Positions 46,421 through 54,567 of a stretch of DNA of 64,000 bases are shown piece after piece (position 1 is the first letter of the stretch; every line of letters begins with the position of its first letter). The DNA lies in contig NZ_CAKASL010000001.1 in NCBI RefSeq assembly GCF_916858655.1, positions 496,001 through 560,000 of the forward strand, written 5' to 3'. The notes beneath the pieces were generated by a model, which was not told the DNA's origin, made no database searches, and saw only the letters and a list, made by a program, of their open reading frames with translations. The position numbers were made by a program, and so were the translations under genes. The stretch is from Aeromicrobium sp. Leaf350. Its GTDB lineage: Bacteria > Actinomycetota > Actinomycetes > Propionibacteriales > Nocardioidaceae.

Positions 46421-47479
46421 ATGGGAAGCCACCTCACGGTAGCCGCGGACGCGCAGTTCCGCTCTGGTGCGAGCCTGCCGTCCCAGGTGCTGGCCTTCGG
46501 GCTCAAGCACACGGTCCGACCGCTGCTCGACACCTGGTCGAGGCTGCCGTTCGACGTCTTTCCGCCGAACCTCCTCGAGCACGCCGCCCGCCTCCTGCCC
46601 GCGCCCGAGGGCACGCGCTGGCGCACGGTCGACCTGCCGCACTGCCGCGCCGAGTACGTCATGGGCGCCGACGTCGACGACCTGCCCGGCCAGGGCGGGG
46701 CGATCCTGTACCTGCACGGTGGCGCCTTCCTGACCTGCGGCCTGAACACGCACCGACGCCTCGTCTCGCGCGTCTCCTCGGCCTCCGGGGTCCCGGCGCT
46801 CAACGTGGGCTACCGCCAGATGCCGTACGAGCCCGTCACCGAGTCGATCGCCGACGGCCTCGAGGGGCTCCACTGGCTGCTGGCCCAGGGCCACCGCATC
46901 GAGGAGATCACGATCGCCGGCGACTCCGCCGGTGGCTACCTGGCCTTCGCCGTGGCCCGCGCCGCGATGGACGCGGGGCTCGGCCGGCCTGCGGGCGTCG
47001 TCGCCCTCTCGCCGCTGCTCGACTTCGACCCCGCGGGCAAGGCGGCCCACCGCAACGCCCACCGCTGCCAGACGTTCTCGCTGCGGGCCGTCTCGAAGCT
47101 CACCGACGTCACGGACCGGCTCGACACCCGTCGTGGGGTCTCCGGTCGTCGCACCTGCCCCGTCAACATGCCGCTGGCCGACATGCCGCCGACCCTGATC
47201 CACGTCGGCTCCCGCGAGATCCTCCTGGCCGACGCCGAGCTCATGGCCAACCGCCTCGTCGCGGCCGGCGTGCCGTGCGACCTGACGGTCTGGGACCGCC
47301 AGGTCCACGTGTTCCAGGCCGCGGCCTCGTGGGTGCCGGAGGGCCGGGCCGCGATCAGCGAGATCGGCTCGTTCATCAGCTCGCTCGAGGCGCGTGAGGG
47401 CACGGTCCACGCGCCCGCGACCGCGACGTCCACCGGCTCCCTGCGGGGAGGTCGTCGGAGCTCCGCGGCACCGGCCTGA
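46421..47479 (+). CDS. alpha/beta-hydrolase of the hormone-sensitive-lipase family
   Basis: A 352-residue esterase/lipase. The oxyanion motif is LYLHGGAFLTCG (about residues 97-108), the nucleophile elbow is GDSAGGY, and the catalytic Asp/His are in the ADAELMANRL and VHVFQ regions. It resembles mycobacterial LipW/LipY-type HSL enzymes that cut short or medium acyl esters. The ATG at 46421 has a strong AGGAGGGA ribosome-binding site, unlike many leaderless neighbours. The gene is divergent from the WS/DGAT gene. Confidence 0.88.
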   Translation: MGSHLTVAADAQFRSGASLPSQVLAFGLKHTVRPLLDTWSRLPFDVFPPNLLEHAARLLPAPEGTRWRTVDLPHCRAEYVMGADVDDLPGQGGAILYLHGGAFLTCGLNTHRRLVSRVSSASGVPALNVGYRQMPYEPVTESIADGLEGLHWLLAQGHRIEEITIAGDSAGGYLAFAVARAAMDAGLGRPAGVVALSPLLDFDPAGKAAHRNAHRCQTFSLRAVSKLTDVTDRLDTRRGVSGRRTCPVNMPLADMPPTLIHVGSREILLADAELMANRLVAAGVPCDLTVWDRQVHVFQAAASWVPEGRAAISEIGSFISSLEAREGTVHAPATATSTGSLRGGRRSSAAPA

Positions 47480-47495
47480 CCCGGGACACCGCCGG

Positions 47496-47501
47496 TAGGG
47501 T
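47496..47501 (+). promoter_or_regulatory. -10 TAGGGT, leaderless start of the MgtE-N/CBS gene
   Basis: TAGGGT, 6 nt, then GTG at 47508; no ribosome-binding site. Confidence 0.58.
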
Positions 47502-47507
47502 GCTCAC

Positions 47508-48761
47508 GTGAGCAGCAACCCCGGACGCATCTTCCTGTCCCGCATCGTCGGTCAGCCGGTCTTCGACCCGGCCGGCGACCGCGTGGGCAAGCTGCGTGAC
47601 GTCGTCGTGACGGTGCGCTCGGCCGGACGACGACCGCGGGTGCTGGGCATCGTCGTCGAGGTGCTCGGGCGACGCCGGGTCTTCCTGCCCATCACGCGTG
47701 TCACGTCGCTCGACGGCGGGCAGATCATCACGACGGGCGTCGTCAACATGCGCCGCTTCGAGCAGCGCAAGCACGAGACCCTCGCGGTGCACGAGCTCTT
47801 CGACCGCCAGGTCTCGCTGCGCGACGGCGTGCCCGGCACGGTCTTCGACCTCGCCATGGAGATGGACGCCCGCCGGGACTGGCACCTCACGCACGTCGCG
47901 GTGCAGGAGTCCGGCAAGCGCTTCGGCCGCCGCGGCACGGCCCACACGCCGGAGTGGTCGGACGTGGTCGGCCTGGCCGACGAGGACTCCGTGCAGGGTG
48001 CCCAGCACCTGCTCAAGACGATGGACGAGATGCGGGCCGTCGACCTGGCCAACGCGCTGCTCGAGGTCACCCCGAAGCGTCGTCTCGAGATCGCGTCCGA
48101 GCTCGGCGACGAGCGCCTCGCCGACGTGCTCGAGGAGCTGCCCGCCAGCGCCCAGGTCGAGATCCTCGGCGTGCTCGACCCCGAGCGCGCCTCCGACGTC
48201 GTCAGCGAGATGAACGACGACGACGCGGCCGACCTGCTCGGCTCGCTGCCCCCGGCGACAGCCGAGCAGCTCCTGCAGCGCATGGAGCCCGAGGACGCCG
48301 AGGACATGCGTCGCCTGCTGACCTACGAGGAGGGCACGGCCGGCTCGATGATGACGACCGACCCCGTCGTGCTCGCCCCCGACGCCACGATCGCCGAGGC
48401 CCTCGCCCGCGTGCGCGAGCCCGACCTGATCCCGGCCCTCGCCTCGATGGTCTACGTCTGCCGCCCGCCGGTGGAGACCCCCACGGGCCGCTTCCTGGGC
48501 GTCGCGCACCTGCAGGCCATGCTGCGCCACCCCCCGTCGACCCTGGTGAGCGCGATCGTCGACGACGACATCGAGTGGCCGCGCCCGGAGTCGTCGCTGG
48601 CCGACGTGTCGAGCCTCCTGGCGGCCTACAACCTCGTCGCCCTGCCCGTGATCGACGAGTCGAAGCACCTCGTCGGTGCGGTCACGATCGACGACGTGCT
48701 CGACCACCTCCTGCCCGAGGGCTGGCGCGAGTCCTCCACGGACGGGGTGCGTCATGGCTGA
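47508..48761 (+). CDS. soluble MgtE N-terminal plus CBS-domain protein with N-terminal PRC-like barrels
   Basis: A 417-residue protein. Residues about 5-160 contain two PRC-barrel-like modules (FLSRIVGQPVFDPAGDRVGKL and FDRQVSLRDGVPGTVFDL). About 175-290 is the MgtE N-domain superhelix (DLANALLEVTPKRRLEIASEL, DVLEELPASAQVEILG, MNDDDAADLLGSLPP). About 290-410 is a CBS pair. The MgtE channel helices are absent, so it senses Mg2+ or nucleotides rather than transporting. The same protein type precedes DUF1003 and lies near mrp in mycobacteria. It overlaps the DUF1003 gene by 8 bp. Confidence 0.86.
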   Translation: MSSNPGRIFLSRIVGQPVFDPAGDRVGKLRDVVVTVRSAGRRPRVLGIVVEVLGRRRVFLPITRVTSLDGGQIITTGVVNMRRFEQRKHETLAVHELFDRQVSLRDGVPGTVFDLAMEMDARRDWHLTHVAVQESGKRFGRRGTAHTPEWSDVVGLADEDSVQGAQHLLKTMDEMRAVDLANALLEVTPKRRLEIASELGDERLADVLEELPASAQVEILGVLDPERASDVVSEMNDDDAADLLGSLPPATAEQLLQRMEPEDAEDMRRLLTYEEGTAGSMMTTDPVVLAPDATIAEALARVREPDLIPALASMVYVCRPPVETPTGRFLGVAHLQAMLRHPPSTLVSAIVDDDIEWPRPESSLADVSSLLAAYNLVALPVIDESKHLVGAVTIDDVLDHLLPEGWRESSTDGVRHG

Positions 48762-49308
48762 GCAGTCCCGTCGCGACAGCGACCGCCAGAGCCGGCTCGA
48801 CCAGCCGCGCGACCGCCGCCGCGGGTGGAAGAAGGGCACGTCCTTCGACACCGAGCGGTTCGGTCGGTTCGCGGAGTCGTTCGCCCGGTTCATGGGCACG
48901 GCCACGTTCCTGGCCGGCATGACGGTCTTCATCATCGTGTGGCTCGTGTGGAACGTGCTCGGCCCCGAGGACGCGCAGTGGGACCCCTACCCGTTCATCT
49001 TCCTCACGCTGATCCTGTCGCTCCAGGCGTCGTACGCGGCCCCGCTGATCCTGCTCGCGCAGAACCGGCAGGAGGCGCGCGACCGCGTGCAGCAGCAGCA
49101 GGACCGCGACGCCGACGCGCAGTCGCACGCCGACATGGAGTTCCTGGCCCGCGAGGTCGCCAGCCTGCGGCTGGGCCTGGGCGAGGTCGCCACGCGCGAC
49201 TTCCTGCGCAGCGAGCTGCGCAGCCTCGCCGAGTCCCTCGACCCCTCTGACGACTCCGAGCGGCGCGAGAAGCCCAAGAAGGACAAGCGCGACTCCTCCT
49301 CGTCGTGA
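48754..49308 (+). CDS. DUF1003-family membrane protein
   Basis: A 184-residue protein with a basic N-terminus and two membrane helices (FLAGMTVFIIVWLVWNVLG and YPFIFLTLILSLQASYAAPLIL) separated by the DUF1003 loop WDPYPF. A cytoplasmic coiled-coil tail (QNRQEARDRVQQQQDRDADA onward) ends in a Lys/Asp/Ser-rich stretch. Role unknown. Its ATG lies inside the end of the MgtE-N/CBS gene, so both are co-translated. Confidence 0.87.
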   Translation: MAEQSRRDSDRQSRLDQPRDRRRGWKKGTSFDTERFGRFAESFARFMGTATFLAGMTVFIIVWLVWNVLGPEDAQWDPYPFIFLTLILSLQASYAAPLILLAQNRQEARDRVQQQQDRDADAQSHADMEFLAREVASLRLGLGEVATRDFLRSELRSLAESLDPSDDSERREKPKKDKRDSSSS

Positions 49309-49361
49309 CCCCTCCTGGCTGACTGAGGCAGGACTCACCTCGGACGCACAGCGGGCCCCCG

Positions 49362-49367
49362 TACGAT
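49362..49367 (+). promoter_or_regulatory. -10 TACGAT before mrp
   Basis: TACGAT, 7 nt, then ATG at 49375. A purine stretch GGAAGG lies in the 7-nt interval, so either leaderless or very short-leader translation is possible. Confidence 0.5.
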
Positions 49368-49374
49368 GGAAGGC

Positions 49375-50556
49375 ATGGCCGTCGTCACCGAGGAACAGGT
49401 CCGTGAAGCGCTCACGCGCGTCAACGACCCCGAGATCAAGCGTCCCATCACCGAGCTGGGGATGGTCGACACGATCACGATCGACGACACCGCGATCACG
49501 GTGCGCCTGCTGCTGACCGTGGCGGGCTGTCCCCTCAAGGACACGCTGACGCGTGACGTCACGAACGCCGTGGCCGGGGTCGCCCCCGCCCACCTCGTGC
49601 ACGTCGACATGGGCGTCATGACCGACGAGCAGCGTACCGACATGCGCGCGATGCTCAAGGGCGGCGCGGCGGAGAAGGAGATTCCCTTCACGCAGCCCGG
49701 CAACCTGACCCGGGTCTACGCGATCGCGTCGGGCAAGGGCGGCGTCGGCAAGTCCTCCGTCACGGTGAACCTGGCCGCGGCCATGGCCCTGAGCGGGCTC
49801 AAGGTCGGCATCCTCGACGCCGACATCTACGGCCACTCGATCCCCGACCTGATGGGCGTGGGTGACCACCGCCCCACCCAGGTCGACGACATGATCATGC
49901 CGGTGCCCGTGCCGGTCGCCACGCTCGGTGACGCGCCGGGCGCCCTCGTGGCCCCCGACATCAAGGTCATCAGCATCGGCATGCTGAAGCCGCGCAAGGA
50001 CCAGGTCGTCGCGTGGCGCGGGCCGATGCTCGACCGTGCCCTCGTGCAGATGCTCAGCGACGTCTACTGGGGCGACCTCGACGCCCTGCTGCTCGACCTC
50101 CCGCCGGGCACGGGCGACATGGCCATCAGCGTCGGCCAGCACCTGGCCAACGCCGAGGTCGTCGTCGTGACCACCCCGCAGCAGGCCGCCGCCCAGGTGG
50201 CCGAGCGGGCCGGCACGATGGCGTCGATGCTGCACCAGCGCGTCGTCGGTGTCGTCGAGAACATGTCGTACCTCGAGCTCCCCTCGGGCGAGCGCATGGA
50301 GGTCTTCGGCAAGGGCGGCGGCCAGCAGGTCGCCTCGACCCTGGCCGAGCGTCTCGGCCACGACGTGCCTCTGCTGGCCGAGGTCCCCCTCGACGAGGAG
50401 CTGCGTGTCGGCGGCGACGGCGGACGCCCCATCGTGGTGGCCAACCCGCAGTCCACCTCGGCTCGCGTCCTGCAGGCCGCGGCCGACCGGCTCAGCGGCC
50501 GCTCCCGTGGCCTGGCCGGCATGCAGCTCGGCCTGACCCCCGCCGGCCGGCTCTAG
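49375..50556 (+). CDS. mrp: Mrp/NBP35-type P-loop ATPase, iron-sulfur carrier
   Basis: A 393-residue iron-sulfur cluster carrier/scaffold ATPase. Residues 1-95 are a DUF59/MIP18 domain (REALTRVNDPEIKRPITELG). The deviant Walker A GKGGVGKSSVTVNLA is at about 121-135, then GILDADIYGHSIP, LLDLPPGTGD and VVENMSY. It is followed by tatB after 8 bp; mrp and tatB also lie close together in mycobacteria. The ATG at 49375 is chosen over one three codons upstream because of the promoter position. Confidence 0.94.
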   Translation: MAVVTEEQVREALTRVNDPEIKRPITELGMVDTITIDDTAITVRLLLTVAGCPLKDTLTRDVTNAVAGVAPAHLVHVDMGVMTDEQRTDMRAMLKGGAAEKEIPFTQPGNLTRVYAIASGKGGVGKSSVTVNLAAAMALSGLKVGILDADIYGHSIPDLMGVGDHRPTQVDDMIMPVPVPVATLGDAPGALVAPDIKVISIGMLKPRKDQVVAWRGPMLDRALVQMLSDVYWGDLDALLLDLPPGTGDMAISVGQHLANAEVVVVTTPQQAAAQVAERAGTMASMLHQRVVGVVENMSYLELPSGERMEVFGKGGGQQVASTLAERLGHDVPLLAEVPLDEELRVGGDGGRPIVVANPQSTSARVLQAAADRLSGRSRGLAGMQLGLTPAGRL

Positions 50557-50564
50557 GACCCACC

Positions 50565-50891
50565 GTGTTCGGGATGGGCTGGGCCGAGATCGGCGTCATC
50601 GCGGTCGTGGCCATGCTCGTCTTCGGACCCGAGCGGCTCCCCGAGCTCGCACGGCAGGCCGGCGGATTCGTCCGCACGGTCAAGCAGATGGCCGACAACG
50701 CCAAGAACGACCTCGGGCGCGAGATCGGCCAGGACCTCTCCGGCCTCCAGCTGCGCGACCTCGACCCCCGCGAGGCCGTGCGTCGCACGTTCCTCGACGA
50801 GCCGGCGCGCACGAGCGTCGCCGCCAAGGCCGTCGCCGCACGGTCGCTGCGCCCCGGCGAGAAGCCGCCCTTCGACGCCGAGGCCACCTGA
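50565..50891 (+). CDS. tatB: Sec-independent protein translocase subunit TatB
   Basis: A 108-residue TatA/B-family protein. One N-terminal helix (WAEIGVIAVVAMLVFGPERLP, residues about 5-25) with the conserved FGPERLP hinge is followed by an amphipathic helix and a charged tail. The Glu at the start of the helix and the longer tail favour TatB over TatA. It builds the Tat receptor complex with TatC, which is not in this window. The start is GTG 50565. Tat substrates in the window include the intradiol dioxygenase lipoprotein. Confidence 0.88.
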   Translation: MFGMGWAEIGVIAVVAMLVFGPERLPELARQAGGFVRTVKQMADNAKNDLGREIGQDLSGLQLRDLDPREAVRRTFLDEPARTSVAAKAVAARSLRPGEKPPFDAEAT

Positions 50892-50912
50892 CGCGCCCCA
50901 CCCGGGGTCCCG

Positions 50913-50972
50913 AGATGTGCTCCCGAATCCACCGAAAGGTCGACGCCGGTCGGTGGATTCGGGAGCAAATCT
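50913..50972. repeat. 60-bp near-perfect hairpin between tatB and the anti-sigma gene
   Basis: Arms 50913-50935 (beginning AGATGTGCTCCCG) and 50950-50972 (ending GGAGCAAATCT) pair at 22 of 23 positions around a 14-nt loop. The ends AGATNTG/CANATCTGGG match those of the palindrome at 37115-37173 although the cores are unrelated. It lies between convergent genes and may act as a two-way terminator. Confidence 0.75.
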
Positions 50973-50981
50973 GGGGCGGCG

Positions 50982-51854
50982 TCAGCCCGCGGCGACCCAG
51001 GAGGTCATGCGGTGCAGGCCGTCCTCGATGCGCTCGACCGTGGACCGGGCGGGGGTCGAGGGCAGCTGCGAGACGACCTGTGCGATGCGGTCGGTCCCGG
51101 CGTCGGTGACGACGGTGTAGACGACGCCCTCGGCCTCCCAGGCGACGACGGTGGGCATGCCCTCGCGGACCCAGACGTCGGAGCCGGCGACCGTGCGGCG
51201 GTCGAAGCCGGCCATCGCGGGCTCCTCGAGCGCCCCGATCTGCTCGATCAGGTGAAGCTGCACGTGCTCGCCCTCGTACCGCAGCGAGACCTCGGCGTCA
51301 CCGACCAGACGGCCCTCGATGCGGTCCAGGTCACCCGCGAGCGTGACGTGGCAGGGCCATCCGTCGGCGTCCAGCTCGTCGAGCTCGGCCGTGCTGAGCC
51401 TCTCGCCGCCCACGGTCGAGGTCGAGGCAGCCACCACGTCGGGCGCGCGCTCCGAGGCGGCCTCCTGCAGGAAGTCGGCGGCGTAGCCGTCGAAGTCGGG
51501 GCTCACGGGGTCGGCCGTGGTGGGCGGCGTGGGCGCCAGCACGTAGGCCAGCAGCAGCACGGCCGCAGATGCGCCCACCAGCGCGACGACGACGCCGAAC
51601 GAGCGCTGCAGGGCCTGGCGGCCCCGTGGGTCGGCCGGTCCCGGGTCGGCCGCGACCGCGGCGAGCGCGGCAGCCAGGTGCGCCGGGACCCCGGTGCTCG
51701 GGCCGGCGGACATCCGCCGCTTGAGCTGCTCCTGCTGGATGACCAGCTCGCGGCACCGCTCGCACCCGGACAGGTGACGACGCGCCAGCTCCTCGCGCTC
51801 GGGCGAGAGCTGCCCGTCGACGAAGGCCGCGACATCGGCACCGAGATGGGTCAT
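50982..51854 (-). CDS. zinc-containing anti-sigma factor (RseA-like)
   Basis: A 290-residue membrane-bound regulator of the adjacent ECF sigma factor. The N-terminal ZAS domain has H27-x3-C31-x2-C34 (HLSGCERC). A single membrane helix (about 90-110, [20 protein letters not shown]) precedes an extracytoplasmic domain of about 175 residues with MucB/RseB-like strands ([18 protein letters not shown]). Its ATG overlaps the sigE stop by 4 bp. In mycobacteria sigE-rseA is followed by htrA; here htrA is absent from that spot. Confidence 0.86.
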   Translation of the reverse strand: MTHLGADVAAFVDGQLSPEREELARRHLSGCERCRELVIQQEQLKRRMSAGPSTGVPAHLAAALAAVAADPGPADPRGRQALQRSFGVVVALVGASAAVLLLAYVLAPTPPTTADPVSPDFDGYAADFLQEAASERAPDVVAASTSTVGGERLSTAELDELDADGWPCHVTLAGDLDRIEGRLVGDAEVSLRYEGEHVQLHLIEQIGALEEPAMAGFDRRTVAGSDVWVREGMPTVVAWEAEGVVYTVVTDAGTDRIAQVVSQLPSTPARSTVERIEDGLHRMTSWVAAG

Positions 51855-52486
51855 CCGATCCCGACCGGTCCCCAGACCCGCGTGCGACCACGGCTCGGCG
51901 CGCGGTGGGCCAGCGCCGCCCGCAGCTGGGTCCGTCCGCGGTGGATCCGCGACCGGACGGTGCCGAGCTTGATGCCGAGCACGTCGGCGATCTCCTCGTA
52001 GGTCAGTCCCTCGACGTCGCACAGCACCACGACGACCCGGAAGTCCTCCGGCAGCGACTGGAGGGCCTGCTCGATGTCGGGGTCGAAGCCCGCGTCGTGC
52101 ACCGTCTCCTCGGGCCGCAGGTCGCGCGCGAGGATGCGCTCCTCCGCGCCGTCGGCGAAGCGGTCCATGCGGATGCGGGTCGCGCGGCGGGCGCGGTCGA
52201 GGAACAGGTTGGTCGTGATGCGGTGCAGCCAGCCCGGGAAGTTGCCCGGCTCGTAGGTGTCGAGCGAGCGGAAGACGCGCACGAACACGTCCTGCGTCAG
52301 GTCCTCGGCGTCGTGCGGGTTGCCCGTGAGACGCAGCGCCAGCCGGTACACCCGCGCGGAGTGCTCCGAGACGATGGCGTCCCACTCGAGGGAGGGGTGC
52401 GGCTCGCTCTCGGCCGCTGCGCTCACCTCGGCGCCCGGCGCGGGGCTCACCTGGAGGCTCGTCACGGAGTTCCTGTCGCTCGTCAT
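51851..52486 (-). CDS. sigE: ECF RNA polymerase sigma factor SigE
   Basis: A 211-residue extracytoplasmic-function sigma factor for envelope stress. Region 2 is residues about 35-105 ([20 protein letters not shown] and [20 protein letters not shown], then [12 protein letters not shown]). Region 4 is about 140-195 ([27 protein letters not shown] and [15 protein letters not shown]). It is coupled to its anti-sigma factor. An ECF-type promoter GGAAC-N17-CGTT lies about 30-55 bp upstream, so it likely activates its own transcription. The methyltransferase gene is divergent, as in Rv1220c/sigE. Confidence 0.93.
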   Translation of the reverse strand: MTSDRNSVTSLQVSPAPGAEVSAAAESEPHPSLEWDAIVSEHSARVYRLALRLTGNPHDAEDLTQDVFVRVFRSLDTYEPGNFPGWLHRITTNLFLDRARRATRIRMDRFADGAEERILARDLRPEETVHDAGFDPDIEQALQSLPEDFRVVVVLCDVEGLTYEEIADVLGIKLGTVRSRIHRGRTQLRAALAHRAPSRGRTRVWGPVGIG

Positions 52487-52515
52487 GGGTCGATCGTGGC
52501 GCTTCTTGCTGAGAG

Positions 52516-52541
52516 AACGCCCAGCACCCGCTGACGGTTCC
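52516..52541 (-). promoter_or_regulatory. ECF (SigE-type) autoregulatory promoter of sigE
   Basis: On the minus strand GGAAC (52541-52537) and CGTT (52519-52516) are separated by 17 nt, matching the -35/-10 pattern of SigE-class promoters. The predicted start near 52508 gives a leader of about 22 nt before the ATG at 52486. Confidence 0.65.
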
Positions 52542-52614
52542 CCAAGCACCTGCACCGGTCTCGAAGTGCCCCCATCCTCCCGCGCGCCGCCGGAGTCTGC
52601 AGGCCGGATCGCAC

Positions 52615-52620
52615 TACGCT
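52615..52620 (+). promoter_or_regulatory. -10 TACGCT upstream of the O-methyltransferase
   Basis: TACGCT is followed after 6 nt by GTG at 52627, the same geometry as the leaderless genes in this window. That GTG opens a seven-codon frame ending in the methyltransferase start. Confidence 0.55.
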
Positions 52621-52626
52621 GGCGCC

Positions 52627-52647
52627 GTGGCCCGGAGGACAGCATGA
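52627..52647 (+). CDS. predicted leaderless seven-codon upstream ORF
   Basis: GTG-GCC-CGG-AGG-ACA-GCA-TGA. The start codon sits where transcription should begin, and the stop overlaps the methyltransferase ATG as ATGA. The CGG-AGG pair also contains the Shine-Dalgarno sequence of the main gene, so ribosomes translating the peptide would cover and then reinitiate at the ATG. The peptide itself is probably not functional. Confidence 0.4.
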   Translation: MARRTA

Positions 52648-53270
52648 TCAACGCAGCCAGCCTGACGTTCGCGGAGGAGTACCCCCGCGAGGACGCCGTC
52701 CTGGCCGAGGCCCGACAGCGCGCGACGGTCGTCGGAGTGGTGCCGATCGGCGCTGGCGGTGGAGCGACGCTCGCCTTCCTCGCTGCGGCCGTGGGCGCCA
52801 AGGCGGTCGTCGAGATCGGCACGGGCACCGGGGTCTCCGGGCTCTGGATCCTGCGCGCCGCCCCGGACGCCGTGCTCACGTCGGTGGACCTCGAGGCCGA
52901 GCACCAGCGGCACGCCCGCGAGGTCTTCGGGCTCGCCGGACTCGCACCGCAGCGATTCCGTCTGATCGCCGGGGCCGCGCTCGACGTGATGTCGCGGCTG
53001 GCCGACGGCAACTACGACCTGGCCTTCCTCGACGGCGACAAGGTCGAGTACGGCGAGTACCTCGACGAGGCGATCCGCCTCGTGCGGCCCGGCGGCCTCA
53101 TCTGCTTCGACAACGCCCTGTGGCACGACCGCGTGGCCGATCCGTCACAGCGTGACCCGGAGACGACCGCGATCCGCGAGCTCATCGCCCGCGTGAGCGA
53201 CGACGAGACGTTGCGCGCGATCGTTCTCCCGGTCGGCGACGGACTCCTCGCCATCCAGAAGATCGGCTGA
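52644..53270 (+). CDS. class I SAM-dependent O-methyltransferase
   Basis: A 208-residue catechol/caffeoyl-CoA-type O-methyltransferase. Motif I is [13 protein letters not shown] (about 57-69), the acidic SAM-binding residue is in SVDLEAEHQ, and [13 protein letters not shown] plus [10 protein letters not shown] provide metal-binding Asp/Asn residues. The acceptor is unknown. The orthologue beside sigE in mycobacteria is Rv1220c. The ATG at 52644 follows GGAGGAC and overlaps the predicted upstream ORF. Confidence 0.9.
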   Translation: MINAASLTFAEEYPREDAVLAEARQRATVVGVVPIGAGGGATLAFLAAAVGAKAVVEIGTGTGVSGLWILRAAPDAVLTSVDLEAEHQRHAREVFGLAGLAPQRFRLIAGAALDVMSRLADGNYDLAFLDGDKVEYGEYLDEAIRLVRPGGLICFDNALWHDRVADPSQRDPETTAIRELIARVSDDETLRAIVLPVGDGLLAIQKIG

Positions 53271-53271
53271 G

Positions 53272-53616
53272 TCAGCTCTCGAAGCGGGCCGACGACCGGA
53301 AGCCGGCCGGGCCCCGCACGACCGCGACGACCTCGTAGGGCTCGATCAGGATCGGCAGGCTCCCGATCAACCGGGTGCCGGCGGCGGTCGCCACGCTCGC
53401 CTCGAACTCCTCCTGGAACTCGGCGCGCGCCTCGGCCGAGACGAACACGTAGGTGCCCTCGAACCACTCACCGTCACGGGCACGCCACGTCTTGTGACGC
53501 AGCCCGTCCATGCCGGCGAACCGGGCGAGGGACTCCTCCTCGATGAAGGCGTGGAGCCGTTCGAGCGTGCCGACCGGTGCGTCGGTCAAGGACCAACGCA
53601 CCGAGAGTCCGAACAT
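53272..53616 (-). CDS. small ferredoxin-fold protein (YdhR/monooxygenase-like), unknown function
   Basis: A 114-residue protein starting MFGLSVRWSLTDAPVGTLER, then FIEEESLARFAGMDGLRHKTW, GTYVFVSAEARAEFQEEFEA and LIEPYEVVAVVRG. The pattern fits a dimeric alpha/beta-barrel like YdhR or antibiotic-biosynthesis monooxygenases, but I see no active-site residue. Its ATG overlaps the DUF3117 stop by one base, so the two are one transcript. Confidence 0.7.
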   Translation of the reverse strand: MFGLSVRWSLTDAPVGTLERLHAFIEEESLARFAGMDGLRHKTWRARDGEWFEGTYVFVSAEARAEFQEEFEASVATAAGTRLIGSLPILIEPYEVVAVVRGPAGFRSSARFES

Positions 53617-53777
53617 CAGACCGCTTTGAGGGCGTCGCCGAGCGTCGCTGCTTCCTCGTTGTTGAGCTCGACGACCAGGCGGCCTCCACCCTCCAACGGG
53701 ACGCGCATGACGATGCAGCGTCCTTCCTTGGTGACCTCCATCGGACCGTCTCCGGTCCGTGGCTTCATGGCCGCCAT
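53616..53777 (-). CDS. DUF3117-family protein
   Basis: A 53-residue, almost invariant actinobacterial protein (MAAMKPRTGDGPMEVTKEGR, then CIVMRVPLEGGGRLVVELNN, ending EEAATLGDALKAV). The function is unknown. It usually lies next to the tag gene for 3-methyladenine glycosylase, as here (Rv1210-Rv1211 in M. tuberculosis). The start is the first ATG of the MAAMKPRTG motif; upstream in-frame codons are not conserved-looking. Confidence 0.93.
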   Translation of the reverse strand: MAAMKPRTGDGPMEVTKEGRCIVMRVPLEGGGRLVVELNNEEAATLGDALKAV

Positions 53778-53900
53778 GAGTTCCCCTCTCGTCGAGCAGG
53801 ACCCGCCGTCGCAGCGGGCCCGAGCCCCCATTATCGCCCATGGTCGCGACCGATGCGACGTCACCTGGGTTCCAGGTGGGTGACGACCTGGTCGGTGCCC

Positions 53901-54464
53901 TCAGGCGGGGGCCACGGCGCAGTCCTGGAGGTGGTCGTCGACCAGCCCCACGGCCTGCATGAGCGCGTAGGCGCTGGTGGGGCCGACGAACCGGAATCCC
54001 TGGGACTTCAGGTGCTTGGCGAGCGCGGTGGACTCGGGGGTGACTGCCGGGACGTCGGCCAGCGTGCGCGGGCGAGGGCGCTCGGGCAGGGCGTACGACC
54101 AGATCTGCGCGTCGAGGCGACCGTCGAGCGCCACGACGGCGCGGGCGTTGGCGAGCGTGGCCTCGATCTTCGCGCGGTTGCGCACGATGCCGGCGTCGCC
54201 GAGCAGCCGCTCGACGTCGGCGTCGCCGAAGGCGGCAACGGCGTGTGGGTCGAAGCCGGCGAACGCCTCGCGGAAGGCCGGGCGCTTGCGCAGGATGATG
54301 GCCCACGACAGACCGGACTGGAACGCCTCGAGCGTGAGCCGCTCGAACAGCCCGACGTCGCCGTGGACCGGACGCCCCCACTCGGTGTCGTGGTACTCGA
54401 GCATGTCGGGCGCCGCGCCCCAGGGGCAGCGCAGCAGACCGTCGGGGCCGGGGATCGCGTTCAC
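53901..54464 (-). CDS. tag: DNA-3-methyladenine glycosylase I
   Basis: Base-excision repair enzyme that removes 3-methyladenine from alkylated DNA. The 187-residue helix-hairpin-helix protein shows RCPWGAAPDMLEYHDTEWGRPVHGD at the N-terminus (Cys zinc ligand, Trp and Glu for base recognition), FERLTLEAFQSGLSWAIILRKRPAFREAF, and KSQGFRFVGPTSAYALMQAVGLVDDH with a zinc-ligand His. The start is GTG 54464. Confidence 0.94.
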   Translation of the reverse strand: MNAIPGPDGLLRCPWGAAPDMLEYHDTEWGRPVHGDVGLFERLTLEAFQSGLSWAIILRKRPAFREAFAGFDPHAVAAFGDADVERLLGDAGIVRNRAKIEATLANARAVVALDGRLDAQIWSYALPERPRPRTLADVPAVTPESTALAKHLKSQGFRFVGPTSAYALMQAVGLVDDHLQDCAVAPA

Positions 54465-54506
54465 GCGCCGATCGTGCCACTCGCCACGGACACGAGCTCC
54501 TCCCAC

Positions 54507-54512
54507 TACGCT
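54507..54512 (+). promoter_or_regulatory. -10 TACGCT of the ion channel gene
   Basis: TACGCT predicts transcription from about 54519, leaving a leader of about 50 nt that carries AGAAGGAG 6-13 nt before the GTG start. This gene is therefore leadered. Confidence 0.4.
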
Positions 54513-54567
54513 TCTCCACGTCGTCGGCGATCGTCTCGCCGCGCGCACACCGGGAGAAGGAGCAGGG

